A stretch of DNA of 64,000 nucleotides from Streptomyces luteolifulvus (GTDB lineage Bacteria; Actinomycetota; Actinomycetes; Streptomycetales; Streptomycetaceae): assembly GCF_008806595.1 (NCBI RefSeq), contig NZ_VZRB01000014.1:62001-126000 (forward strand), read 5' to 3'. Within the stretch, counting starts at the first letter, position 1; each line of letters begins with the position of its first letter. The translations under genes were made by a program, and so were the position numbers. Below, one piece after another: positions 1-7,770 of the stretch. The notes beneath the pieces are model-generated. The model searched no databases. It saw nothing but the letters and a program-made list of their open reading frames with translations, and was not told where the DNA came from.

Positions 1-49
1 AAGGCGACAAACTGCAATCGTATGATCCTACGATCTTCTGCAGGGTGGG

Positions 50-87
50 TTACCGTGCTGGGTAGACCCTGATAGGAAACTTTCCTA
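50..87 (+). promoter_or_regulatory. Chitosanase promoter with CsnR-type operator
   Basis: The 13-bp palindrome AGGAAACTTTCCT (74-86) has the form of the operator bound by CsnR, the ROK-family repressor of Streptomyces chitosanase genes. A possible -35 box TTACCG (50-55) and -10 box TAGGAA (73-78) are 17 bp apart, so the operator covers the -10, as expected for repression. It lies about 50 bp upstream of the chitosanase start. The palindrome is seen directly; CsnR binding is inferred from family knowledge, and no csnR gene is in the window. Confidence 0.8.
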
Positions 88-133
88 ACGATCGATCCCA
101 ACTAGCCACCCCCCACCCCGATTTGGAGTCTCT

Positions 134-961
134 GTGGATCCTGAGACGACAGCCGCCACCCGCACCTCACGCCGTACCGTCCTTGGTCTGATCGGTCTGA
201 CCGCCGTCCCGCTGCTCGCCGCGCCGCACGTTGCGGCAGCGCCGGCCGCCGCACCCGGCCTGGACGACCCGGCGAAGAAGGAGATCGCCATGAAGCTGGT
301 GTCGAGCGCTGAGAACTCCTCGCTCGACTGGAAGGCCCAGTACAAGTACATCGAGGACATCGACGACGGCCGCGGCTACACCGCCGGCATCATCGGCTTC
401 TGCTCCGGCACCGGCGACATGCTCGACCTCGTACAGCTCTACACCGACCGCAAGCCCGGCAACGTTCTCGCCCAGTACCTGCCGGCACTGCGACGGGTCA
501 ACGGCACCGACTCGCACGACGGTCTCGACCCGAACTTCCCGAGGGACTGGCGAAGGGCCGCTCAGGACACGGCGTTTCAGCGGGCACAGAACGACGAACG
601 CGACCGGGTCTACTTCAACCCCGCGGTCAAGCGGGGCAAGGCGGACGGACTGCGCGTCCTCGGTCAGTTCGCCTACTACGACGCCATCGTGATGCACGGC
701 GACGGTGACGATGCGACCAGCTTCAGCAACATCCGCAAGCGTGCCCTGCGCAGGGCGAAGCCGCCGGCGCAGGGTGGCGACGAGACGGCGTACCTCAACG
801 CCTTCCTCGACGCGCGCGTGTGGGCCATGAAGCAGGAGGAGGCACACAGCGACACCAGCCGGGTCGACACCGCCCAGCGCGTGTTCCTTCGCCAGGGCAA
901 TCTCGACCTGAACCCGCCGCTGGACTGGAAGGTGTACGGAGACAGCTACCACATCGGCTGA
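134..961 (+). CDS. csn: Secreted chitosanase, glycoside hydrolase family 46
   Basis: Endo-hydrolase that cleaves beta-1,4 bonds in chitosan outside the cell. The 275-residue product starts at a GTG and carries a Tat-type signal (TSRRTVLGLIG, residues 11-21) followed by a hydrophobic stretch and an Ala-rich cleavage region near residue 36-40. The mature part matches GH46 from Streptomyces almost end to end. The catalytic pair expected in this family is present as Glu60 (in SSAENSS) and Asp78 (in EDIDDGRG). Length is normal for the family. It is a single-gene unit with its own CsnR-type operator upstream and a strong hairpin just after the stop, so induction by chitosan oligomers is likely. Confidence 0.96.
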   Translation: MDPETTAATRTSRRTVLGLIGLTAVPLLAAPHVAAAPAAAPGLDDPAKKEIAMKLVSSAENSSLDWKAQYKYIEDIDDGRGYTAGIIGFCSGTGDMLDLVQLYTDRKPGNVLAQYLPALRRVNGTDSHDGLDPNFPRDWRRAAQDTAFQRAQNDERDRVYFNPAVKRGKADGLRVLGQFAYYDAIVMHGDGDDATSFSNIRKRALRRAKPPAQGGDETAYLNAFLDARVWAMKQEEAHSDTSRVDTAQRVFLRQGNLDLNPPLDWKVYGDSYHIG

Positions 962-977
962 TCTGCATCACCTCTGT

Positions 978-1012
978 GGGTCCGGCCGGCGGCACCGCCG
1001 CCGGCCGGACCC
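978..1012. terminator. Bidirectional terminator hairpin
   Basis: A perfect 15-bp GC-rich stem (978-992 pairing with 998-1012) closes a 5-nt loop. It sits between the stops of the chitosanase gene (+) and the DUF2235 gene (-), which face each other, and can serve both. It has no T tract, as is common in Streptomyces. Confidence 0.85.
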
Positions 1013-1013
1013 A

Positions 1014-2180
1014 CTACGGGCGGGACGGGACGGGCGGCACCGGCGGCAGGCCCGCACCGAGGCCCGGCAGCAGTACGGGCTCCAGCCGGACCCGCCCCTG
1101 ATCGGCGAGGTACCGCTTGAGCTCCGGCGGCCGGTAGCCCGTGTCCCCGTCGTGGCGCTCCTTGGCCGGCACGGCCAGAAACTCGCTTCCGTCGAGCCGG
1201 CCCTCGTCGTCCGCGGCCCGCCCCAGCGGCCGGTGCAGCGGCTTGGCCAGTCGGTACAGCGCCGTCCGCGAAGGGTGCAATGTGCCCAAGGCGTCGGGCT
1301 GCACCCGGAATTCGGTGCTCTGATCCGGACTCATCTCATGCGGCCCGGCCGCGCTCAGCGCCTCGGTGTTGAACTCCAGCCCGTATCTGCGGGCCTGGTC
1401 GACCATCCACAGCAGCGTGATGTCGGACAGCCCCGGCTCTTTGTAGCCGCCACCGACATCGCAGTGCGACCCGGAGAACCACACCTGCTTCAGCTCCTGG
1501 CCCTGCTCGGCGGCGCCGGGCTGCTGGTGCCACAGCGTCGGCCGGAACGCCGAGCGCTGCTCGTCGACGGCCAGCGCGTGGAAGGCCCCCTTGACCCAGC
1601 TGCTCAGCTCCGTGTTGTGGAACGCCCAGCGGCGGTTGAACCGGTTCACGGCCGGCTCCAGCCACCCGGGACCCGGAACCGGGATGCCCAGGGCACCGAC
1701 CGTGTCCCACACCCCGATGAACTTGATCTCCGTCTCGTGCGCATACGACCGACGGAACAATGTGGAGGCCGTGCCGCTCGGCTTCTCGATCCGGTTGCGG
1801 TAGAGCGTCCACGCGTCCTTGACCCGGTCGGCGTGGTCCCGGCGCAGGATGCCGCTGTTGCGCACCAGACCCGCCAGGCTGCGGGCGGTGAACGCGCCCC
1901 GGCTGAAGCCGAAGAGGAACAGCTCGTCATCGGGCTCGTACGTCTCGACGAGGAAGCGATAGGCGTCCATGACGTTCCGGGACATGCCCGCCCCGAACGC
2001 GCCACCGCGCAGGCGCTCCCGCCGGTGGGTGCCGACCCCGCTGTGGTAGTAGACGCGTTGGTCCTTCCCGGCAGCGGATCCCGTCCGTAGGGACAGGGCG
2101 ACCCTGGTGACGTTGGTCTTGCTCGGCTGGTCGGCGAAGTTCCATGTCCCGTCGCAGCAGACGACCAGACGCTTGGCCAT
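1014..2180 (-). CDS. DUF2235 alpha/beta-hydrolase-like protein
   Basis: A 388-residue protein of the DUF2235 family, an alpha/beta-hydrolase-type domain also found in Tle1-type phospholipase effectors. It opens with the family hallmark LVVCCDGTWN and has the nucleophile elbow GFSRGAFTAR at residues 91-100, with Ser93 as likely nucleophile. A further family block, CDVGGGY, lies in the second half. The ATG at 2180 was chosen over the longer frame because GAGGAGGG sits six bases upstream. There is no signal peptide, so it is probably cytoplasmic. Substrate is unknown; a lipase or esterase role is inference from the fold. It stands alone and shares a terminator with the chitosanase gene. Confidence 0.85.
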   Translation of the reverse strand: MAKRLVVCCDGTWNFADQPSKTNVTRVALSLRTGSAAGKDQRVYYHSGVGTHRRERLRGGAFGAGMSRNVMDAYRFLVETYEPDDELFLFGFSRGAFTARSLAGLVRNSGILRRDHADRVKDAWTLYRNRIEKPSGTASTLFRRSYAHETEIKFIGVWDTVGALGIPVPGPGWLEPAVNRFNRRWAFHNTELSSWVKGAFHALAVDEQRSAFRPTLWHQQPGAAEQGQELKQVWFSGSHCDVGGGYKEPGLSDITLLWMVDQARRYGLEFNTEALSAAGPHEMSPDQSTEFRVQPDALGTLHPSRTALYRLAKPLHRPLGRAADDEGRLDGSEFLAVPAKERHDGDTGYRPPELKRYLADQGRVRLEPVLLPGLGAGLPPVPPVPSRP

Positions 2181-2306
2181 GACCATCCCTCCTCGCGAGA
2201 GAAGTCGTCCCGGCAGGCGCCAGTTCCATGGTCGCACCGCTTCACACACCTCGCCATACGACATCTGCGGGGACCTGCGGTGATGGTACGGCGGGTCAGG
2301 GACCGT

Positions 2307-3116
2307 CTAAGGGACGGCGGATGATGTGTCCCACCCGTGCACGCGGTGGATGTGAGCGGTCTTGGGGTAGAGGCCCGCGGTCTCCGAGCGAGGACCGATC
2401 TCGAACAGGTCGATCAGCAGAAAGAGCGGGTAGTCCGGAGCGTGCGGCACGTGCTTCACGACGATGCCTTCGCAGCCGATGATCGTGCCCGACGGTCCCC
2501 AAACGGCCGTCCAGGTATGCGGCTTCGACGCGTCGAGGGGGACGACGACTTCCGCCATGTCAGTGGTCAACCGCTTGTCCGAATGTGCCTTCACCCCGCA
2601 TCGGGCGTGGCTCTTTCCCTCGCCGACAGCGTCGGCATCGATCTCGAACATGCAGATCTCGCCGGTGTCCTCCTCGGACAGGTGCTCCGTCCCGACAAGC
2701 CACGCCGCGAGCATGCATCCTTCGTCCACGCTCGCGCTCACGGTCACTTCCACGTGTCCGGCGGTGGGCGCCCACAGCACGTGTTCCGGTGTCTCGGTGC
2801 GGACGACGAGCCCGTCCGGACGATGCCGGTGTGTTCCTCGCGGAGAGCCTGCTGGGCCGGAGAAGACACCGGTCTGCAGGTTGGACACGCGCAGCGGGGC
2901 GTCTTCCTCCCGCCAGTCCGGCTGATCAGCGTCGATACGCAACCGCAGCCCGGAGCCGTCGATCTCGTACCGCGCCCGGGACCGCTCGGGCGATGTCCAG
3001 TGCGGCAGATAGTGACCGACCCAGCGATCCTCCCGGAGCAGCGGAGTGGTGAAATCGTCCTGGAAATCGGGCTCACGAGCCGGTGGTTCGGGCAGGCGAT
3101 CGGGGCTGGCCATCAT
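2307..3116 (-). CDS. GH16-like (concanavalin A-fold) glycoside hydrolase
   Basis: A protein of about 269 residues with the overall pattern of GH16 or concanavalin-like beta-jelly-roll hydrolases: an early DDFTTPLLREDRW segment, a central GEICMFEIDAD segment at the place of the catalytic E-x-D-x-x-E motif, and a late PLFLLIDLFEIG strand. The catalytic signature is not canonical, because the last acidic position reads Asp rather than Glu, so activity is uncertain. No signal peptide is visible, unusual for a polysaccharidase. Two tandem ATG codons (3116 and 3113) are the likely start, but the ribosome site is weak and the start is not secure. Confidence 0.55.
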   Translation of the reverse strand: MMASPDRLPEPPAREPDFQDDFTTPLLREDRWVGHYLPHWTSPERSRARYEIDGSGLRLRIDADQPDWREEDAPLRVSNLQTGVFSGPAGSPRGTHRHRPDGLVVRTETPEHVLWAPTAGHVEVTVSASVDEGCMLAAWLVGTEHLSEEDTGEICMFEIDADAVGEGKSHARCGVKAHSDKRLTTDMAEVVVPLDASKPHTWTAVWGPSGTIIGCEGIVVKHVPHAPDYPLFLLIDLFEIGPRSETAGLYPKTAHIHRVHGWDTSSAVP

Positions 3117-3258
3117 GACGACATCATGCCTGATGACGGACTTCCTTCCGGGGTGAGGGCATTCTGGCTGCTGCTGTGGCCCGCGTCGCAGAAGGACGTA
3201 CGGATGAGACAAGGCCGCACGGGCTGCGTATCGCATCACAAGGAAAGGAGGACTGCCG

Positions 3259-4203
3259 ATGGGCCTCGACGACAACGAACCAGAACCCGCTCCTGGTTCC
3301 AACTCGGACATCGCGCAGGAGATACAGGACTCCTTTCAAGCCGTGCTGGACGCCTTGGATGCGGCTCGCGCCAACCTCTACGCAGCCGACGAGCAGCAGA
3401 CCGGTGCCGACCTTTCGCCGCCGTCCTGGGATAAGTACAGCGAACCGGTCGTGCCTGAACCGGTCGTGCGTGCACCGGTCGTGCCTGAACCGGTCGTGCG
3501 TGTACCGGTCGTGCCTGAACCGGTCGTGCGTGTACCGGTCGCGCCTGCACCGGTCGTGCGCGCACCGGTCGTGCGTGCACCGGTCGAGCCCGAGCCGGTC
3601 GAGCCCGAGCCGGTTCTGGTACATCCAGCACATCCGGCATATCCGACGCATCCCACGCCGCCGGTGGCCCTACCGCCCCCGGCCACCCAGCGCCCGGTCC
3701 CGCATGCGGACCAACTCGCCGCCCCACCATCGACATCGTCGCCGCCGAGCGCCCAGGCGCACGCAACGAGAAAGAGCCGAGGATGGCTGCGCTTCACCGA
3801 CCGACGGGAAGCCCGCCTCGTGGGAGTCTTCGGGGTGGGCGCCGCGAGCGGATTGATTCTCGCCTCCTCGCTGATGGTCAACGACAGCCTCATGCCCGGG
3901 GTCCCCTCCCCACCGCCGCGACAGGTGGGTAGTCCTGCGCCCGACGTGCCCGATTCCCCGCTCCCCGAGATCCCGGGCACGGGCGTGCTGCGCCAGGGCG
4001 ACAGCGGTCACGGAGTGTACGAGTTGCAGGTGCGTCTGCTTCAGGTCCCGAATGTCTACGACGGCGGCGCGATTGATGGCCGCTACGGTACGGAACTCCG
4101 GGCTGCCGTGGCCAGATTCCAGGAGTGGTACGGCATCCGCGGCGACGAGACCGGCGTCTACGGCGACAACACTCGCCACGCTCTCATGCTGCGTACCAAG
4201 TAG
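3259..4203 (+). CDS. Membrane protein with Pro/Val pentapeptide repeats and peptidoglycan-binding domain
   Basis: A 314-residue protein in four parts: an acidic N-terminal helix region (1-60), a Pro-rich linker with eleven PVV-x-x style pentapeptides (about 62-118) running into more Pro-rich sequence, one transmembrane helix (about 187-207), and a C-terminal PG_binding_1 domain (about 245-314, with LRQGDSG and VARFQEWYG). A single helix with the binding domain after it suggests a cytoplasmic N-terminus and a wall-facing C-terminus. The ATG follows a strong AGGAGG site. The linker is encoded by a 15-bp DNA tandem repeat. It may tether the membrane to the cell wall; the exact role is unknown. 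Confidence 0.8.
   Translation: MGLDDNEPEPAPGSNSDIAQEIQDSFQAVLDALDAARANLYAADEQQTGADLSPPSWDKYSEPVVPEPVVRAPVVPEPVVRVPVVPEPVVRVPVAPAPVVRAPVVRAPVEPEPVEPEPVLVHPAHPAYPTHPTPPVALPPPATQRPVPHADQLAAPPSTSSPPSAQAHATRKSRGWLRFTDRREARLVGVFGVGAASGLILASSLMVNDSLMPGVPSPPPRQVGSPAPDVPDSPLPEIPGTGVLRQGDSGHGVYELQVRLLQVPNVYDGGAIDGRYGTELRAAVARFQEWYGIRGDETGVYGDNTRHALMLRTK
3445..3609 (+). repeat. 15-bp tandem repeat, eleven copies
   Basis: Eleven head-to-tail copies of a 15-bp unit resembling CCGGTCGTGCSTGMA, in frame with the peptidoglycan-binding gene. Middle copies are nearly identical, outer ones have drifted. Because the unit length is a multiple of three, copy-number change would lengthen or shorten the Pro/Val linker without a frameshift. 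It also creates open but spurious frames on both strands. Confidence 0.95.
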
Positions 4204-4245
4204 TGCGGACAGACAGCCGCGGTCGCAGCATGGGCTCCCCGTCCG

Positions 4246-4692
4246 TCAGGACGCCTCCACTGCCGCCTTGATCCGCTGTCCGAACGCGGTGGCATCCTTG
4301 CGTGCCGCGCTCAGCGCGAAGCCTACCAGCAGCTTGCCGATGCCATGCCCTTCGAGGACATTGAAGATCCTCAGCCTGGTCGTGCCCGGACCGGTGGCCT
4401 CCAGGTCGTAGCCGCCCTCGTCCGCCGTCACGATGTTCTTCGAGGTTTCCGCCCAGCGGATCCGGTGGGGTGCCTCGAATTCGGTGATGCGGAACTGCCG
4501 GCCCGTCTTCATGCCGGCGTCCTTGACCGTGCTCGTGAAGACGGTACCCACCGCTGTCGGTCCCTCAGGAGACTTCGTGATCCGAAGGACCCTGGGGCTG
4601 AACTCGGGGTCGTTCGTTCCCTCGGCGAGGAAGGCGAAGACCTCCTCGACAGGACGGTTGATCTCGGCTGTCGCCTCGAACTGACCGGCCAC
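4246..4692 (-). CDS. SRPBCC family (polyketide cyclase/START-like) protein
   Basis: A 148-residue single-domain protein of the SRPBCC fold, which binds hydrophobic ligands in a deep cavity. Seen in the sequence are the N-terminal ATAEINRPVEEVFAFLAEGTND segment split across the first strand and helix, a central strand pair around FRITEFEAPHRIRW, and a long C-terminal helix. The GTG at 4692 was chosen because GGGAGG lies five bases upstream; a longer ATG frame exists but has no ribosome site. It lies 63 bp after a PadR gene on the same strand and is probably co-transcribed with it. Ligand unknown. Confidence 0.8.
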   Translation of the reverse strand: MAGQFEATAEINRPVEEVFAFLAEGTNDPEFSPRVLRITKSPEGPTAVGTVFTSTVKDAGMKTGRQFRITEFEAPHRIRWAETSKNIVTADEGGYDLEATGPGTTRLRIFNVLEGHGIGKLLVGFALSAARKDATAFGQRIKAAVEAS

Positions 4693-4755
4693 GGTTCCTC
4701 CCTGTGCAGGGTCGCTGGAGCTCCGTTGAGGGCACACGAGTTTCGCCAGGCACTT

Positions 4756-5298
4756 TCAGCCTATCGGCTTGTCTTCCTCGGCGCTCCATGAGTCCGCGAG
4801 CTCGTCCTGACAGCGTTCGAGCCAATCCAGGTCTGCTTGCAGGTGCAGAGCTGCTCCCTCGATCAGCAAGTGCGCGGCGCGGTTGTCCCTGTCCTCCGCG
4901 GCGGCAAGCCGGGACAAGCCTCGCATGGTGCTGAGGCAGTGGCGGCGCTGCTGGTTGATGAGCGCTTGCCGGTCGGCAATGCCGGTTGCCGGGGCCAGGA
5001 CGAGCTTCATGAAGAATTCGTCCCGTACACGAGGGCCGTCGGTCGGCTTGGCGAACCACCCGGCGAGGTACTCCCGGCCGTCCTCGGTTATCTCGTAGAC
5101 CCGTTTGTTGGGGCGGCTGGACTGGTTGACATCCTGGCCCTGGATGAGTCCACTTTGTTCCAGTCGGCCCAAGGTGACGTAAATCTGGCCTATGTTCGGG
5201 TGAGGGTACGCCGCGCCGAAGGTCCGCTCGAGGCTCTGCTTGAGCTGATAGCCGTGCGCGGGCTCCTTCGCGAGCAGCGCAAGCAACGCCAGGCGCAC
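4756..5298 (-). CDS. PadR family transcriptional regulator (copy 1)
   Basis: A 180-residue PadR protein: winged helix in residues 1-80 (LALLAKEPAHGYQLKQ, IYVTLGRLEQSGLI) and a C-terminal helical dimerisation domain. It is a close paralogue of the regulator starting at 10725; both share the YPxPNIGQxYVTL and SSRPNK blocks and the AAEDRD and LQADLDWLERCQ tail. The GTG start has GGGAGGGAGG upstream. It is divergent from an orphan sugar-binding lipoprotein gene and probably controls that gene, itself and the SRPBCC gene. PadR proteins usually repress until they bind an aromatic or hydrophobic effector; the effector here is unknown. Confidence 0.92.
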   Translation of the reverse strand: MRLALLALLAKEPAHGYQLKQSLERTFGAAYPHPNIGQIYVTLGRLEQSGLIQGQDVNQSSRPNKRVYEITEDGREYLAGWFAKPTDGPRVRDEFFMKLVLAPATGIADRQALINQQRRHCLSTMRGLSRLAAAEDRDNRAAHLLIEGAALHLQADLDWLERCQDELADSWSAEEDKPIG

Positions 5299-5360
5299 GG
5301 TGCTACGCCTCCCTCCCAGCGTTCCGGGTCCGTATCGCCCCTCGACGAACCTACATCCAT

Positions 5361-5398
5361 GGCATGCATAACAGATAGATTAACGCCCGCCAGGTCAA
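5361..5398 (-). promoter_or_regulatory. padR1 promoter with putative PadR operator
   Basis: On the minus strand TTGACC (5398-5393) and TGTTAT (5373-5368) are separated by 19 bp and lie about 70 bp upstream of the GTG. The -10 overlaps a GCATGCATAACAG element that resembles the TAACAGGTATGCATA element beside the second PadR gene. Promoter boxes are seen; operator function is inferred. Confidence 0.5.
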
Positions 5399-5435
5399 TG
5401 GACAGATCTCCACGGGAAACAAGCTGTTCTTGCCG

Positions 5436-5475
5436 TTGACATTCAGGCGTCCACGTTACATAACATGTATCTACT
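5436..5475 (+). promoter_or_regulatory. Promoter/operator of sugar-binding lipoprotein gene 1
   Basis: TTGACA (5436-5441), a 19-bp spacer and TAACAT (5461-5466) continuing into GTATCTAC. The block TACATAACATGTAT matches elements near 9175, 10630, 16650 and 16735. The spacer length and the bases around the -10 are shared with two of those sites, suggesting one regulator. A leader of about 200 bp without an obvious gene follows to the start at 5676; it contains a short GGCAGG/CCTGCC hairpin and a pyrimidine-rich tract. Confidence 0.55.
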
Positions 5476-5675
5476 CCGCAGGCGAGCTGAGGCAGGACCT
5501 GCCCTTCGCGACGGAGTGTTCTCCCCCCATGCGCCTCCCCCTGGTCGTGACGGCGACCCAAGGAGGGCTCCTGAGCGACGTGCGAACTGCCTTCCCGTGC
5601 GCCGTCACTCCGCCCATCACCACCTCCACCTCCATCTCCCCTTCCCGGCCAGGTCTTCAAGGACAGGAGAACGCA

Positions 5676-6995
5676 ATGAAGCGCGCTGCGGGAGCAGGCA
5701 TCACCACAGCAGTCCTCGTGGCCACCGCAGTCGGCTGCGGGAGCATCGACGGCTTGATCCCCGGAGGCGGCGGTCGGGAACTCGAGGGGCAGACGGTCAC
5801 CGTCGCGGGTGTGTGGACTGATGCCGAGCAGCACAACTTCCAGAAGGTCCTCGACGCGTTCTCCGCCAAGACCGGCGCCAAGGTGAAGTTCATCTCCACC
5901 GGTGACGACTTCTCGAAAGTCGTGGGCAGCAAGATCGCGGGCGGCAACGCCCCGGACGTCGCGATGGTCCCCCAGGTCGGTGTGCTGCTGCAGTTCGCGA
6001 GGAAGGGCTGGCTCATGCCGCTCTCGCTGCGCGTGGGCACCACAGTCGCCGCTCATTACGCCCCCATCTGGAGGTCGTACGGCACCGTCTCCCGTATCTA
6101 CTACGGTCTGTACGTCAAGGCGACCGACAAGTCGACGGTCTGGTATCGCACCGACGCGTTCGCGCGTGCAGATGTGCGTCCTCCGAAGACCTTCGACGAG
6201 ATGGTCAAGGTCGCAAAGACCGTCAACGAGTCGGGACTCGGCGGGTTCGCGGTCGGCGGCCGGGACGGCTGGACCCTCACGGACTGGTTCGAGAACATCT
6301 ACCTCTCCCAGGCAGGGCCCGACAAATACGACAAGCTGGCCAGGCATGACGTGAAGTGGACCGATCCCACGGTCGTCACCGCGCTCACCACCTTCGGGAA
6401 GCTGTTCACCCAGGACGGCGTGGTCGCCGGAGGCGCGGGCGCATCGCTGAAGACCGACTTCCCCACGTCCGTGCGGCGCGTTTTCGGTGACGATCCCGGG
6501 GCGAGCATGGTCTACGAGGGCGATTTCGTCGGCGCCGTCGTATCGGGCGATCTGAAGAAGAAGGTCGGCGAGGACGCCAAGATGTTCCACTTCCCCCCCG
6601 TCGCCGGGGGCAAGGCGCCCTTCGTCGGCGGCGGGGATGCCGCCGTGGTGCTCAGAGCCGGCAAGAACCGGAAGGCGGCCATGAAGCTGGTCGAGTACCT
6701 GGCCACCCCCGAAGCCGCGACCGTATGGGCCAGGCAGGGCGGGTTCCTGTCGCCGAACCGCGGCGTGAAGCCGGAGGCCTATCACGACCCCACCACCCGT
6801 GCACTCGCGGCCGCCCTGATCAAAGCCGGGGACGGAGTCCGGTTCGACATGTCCGACCAGGCACCCGCCGCCTTCGGCGGTACCGCGGGCGCAGGCGAAT
6901 GGAAGATTCTCCAGGACTTCCTGCTCACGCCCACCGACGCGGAGGGCACCGCCAAGAAGCTCGAGGACGCGGCAAGCGACGCCTACAGGGACTGA
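5676..6995 (+). CDS. Orphan extracellular solute-binding lipoprotein (family 1), copy 1
   Basis: A 439-residue ABC-type sugar-binding protein. It has a lipoprotein signal with Cys21 as the lipidation residue (TAVGC). The family 1 pattern follows: VDAFSAK-like first helix after VTVAGVW, GNAPDVAMVPQVG near the first hinge, AVGGRDGWTLTDWFEN in the middle, and FVGGGDAAVVLRAGKN with AMKLVEYLATPE near the end. The ATG at 5676 has AGGAG upstream and is the only start giving a signal peptide. No permease or ATPase gene is nearby, so it must work with a transporter encoded elsewhere or act as a sensor. The divergent PadR gene and the shared operator suggest its control. Confidence 0.88.
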   Translation: MKRAAGAGITTAVLVATAVGCGSIDGLIPGGGGRELEGQTVTVAGVWTDAEQHNFQKVLDAFSAKTGAKVKFISTGDDFSKVVGSKIAGGNAPDVAMVPQVGVLLQFARKGWLMPLSLRVGTTVAAHYAPIWRSYGTVSRIYYGLYVKATDKSTVWYRTDAFARADVRPPKTFDEMVKVAKTVNESGLGGFAVGGRDGWTLTDWFENIYLSQAGPDKYDKLARHDVKWTDPTVVTALTTFGKLFTQDGVVAGGAGASLKTDFPTSVRRVFGDDPGASMVYEGDFVGAVVSGDLKKKVGEDAKMFHFPPVAGGKAPFVGGGDAAVVLRAGKNRKAAMKLVEYLATPEAATVWARQGGFLSPNRGVKPEAYHDPTTRALAAALIKAGDGVRFDMSDQAPAAFGGTAGAGEWKILQDFLLTPTDAEGTAKKLEDAASDAYRD

Positions 6996-7002
6996 GTCCG
7001 CA

Positions 7003-7024
7003 GGTCTGTCGACCAGCACAGACC
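7003..7024 (+). terminator. Terminator-like hairpin after lipoprotein gene 1
   Basis: GGTCTGT (7003-7009) pairs with ACAGACC (7018-7024) around an 8-nt loop, starting eight bases after the stop codon. The rest of the gap to 7204 shows no gene. Confidence 0.6.
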
Positions 7025-7203
7025 GGGGGATTCTCTTCTTCGGCTTCCCATGGCCCTTCGTCCAGGGCGTTTTGACCGGTTCGGTCATATGGAGCGCCGG
7101 AGTCAGCACCTCACCCGAACTTCCCCGCTGGAGGTGCTGGCTCCGGTTTCGGCGATGAGAAACCACCCACCTGCCGTGGTCATAGGAGCCAGGAGCGATA
7201 CCC

Positions 7204-7770
7204 ATGCACTTAACGGACACAGAAACGACCTCCGATGCTTCCTCTCTCTGCCAGGAATGCCGATTTGACCCCACGTCGATTCGCCGTGAAGAAGCCGCAG
7301 AGCTGATCGCCATCAATGAATCCGCCTGGCGTCGACTGCTGACGACACGCCACCCCAGCCGCCTGAGTGAACTCCGCGCGTCAGGCGCTCCTTCTCCGCT
7401 GCAGCACGCCTGCCGGCTCTGGCGCGCCAGCCATGACTTCGCCCTCGCGTTATGCGCCTTGCTGCCTCACGGCGTGGCCGGGCACCTCGACCGGGTGCAA
7501 CCGCCGATGCCTGATGTGTCCAATGAGCAGGACCCCTGGATCGTCGCGAAGGGGATCGAGGTGTCGACCACCGTCATTGCCGCGCACTTTCAGGAGTTGA
7601 CCCTGCGTCAGTGGGAGAAGGCAGTGTTGTGGGAGGACAGCTGTCAAACCATCGGCAATCATGCAGGACGACTGCTGCACGAAATGATTCATCGACAGCA
7701 CCTCGTGATCACGAGCATTCTCGACAGGGACGATTCACCGGCTGAAGCCCCACGCGGCTACGCCACGTAG
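7204..7770 (+). CDS. DinB-like four-helix protein containing a TTA codon
   Basis: A 188-residue soluble protein. The C-terminal half has the look of DinB/YfiT-type four-helix metalloproteins, with a His-rich last helix (HEMIHRQHLV) and an earlier IAAHFQELTLRQW segment; the assignment is tentative. An N-terminal CQEC pair could bind metal or be redox active. GGAG precedes the ATG. Codon 83 (7450-7452) is TTA, the rare leucine codon that makes Streptomyces genes depend on the bldA tRNA, so translation may be limited to development or late growth. Its 3' end overlaps the convergent SDR gene by 13 bp. Confidence 0.6.
   Translation: MHLTDTETTSDASSLCQECRFDPTSIRREEAAELIAINESAWRRLLTTRHPSRLSELRASGAPSPLQHACRLWRASHDFALALCALLPHGVAGHLDRVQPPMPDVSNEQDPWIVAKGIEVSTTVIAAHFQELTLRQWEKAVLWEDSCQTIGNHAGRLLHEMIHRQHLVITSILDRDDSPAEAPRGYAT

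Noticed and set aside
3124..3980. Several open frames on both strands through the 15-bp repeat, giving RHDR or ARPVRARPV repeats
   Set aside because: They arise because the repeat has no stop in any frame; only the plus frame starting at 3259 has a ribosome site, a membrane helix and a known domain.
5190..7316. Long open frame on the minus strand opposite the first sugar-binding lipoprotein gene
   Set aside because: It is the antisense shadow of a well-supported lipoprotein; the translation is low-complexity, Gly/Arg/Asp-rich and matches no domain.
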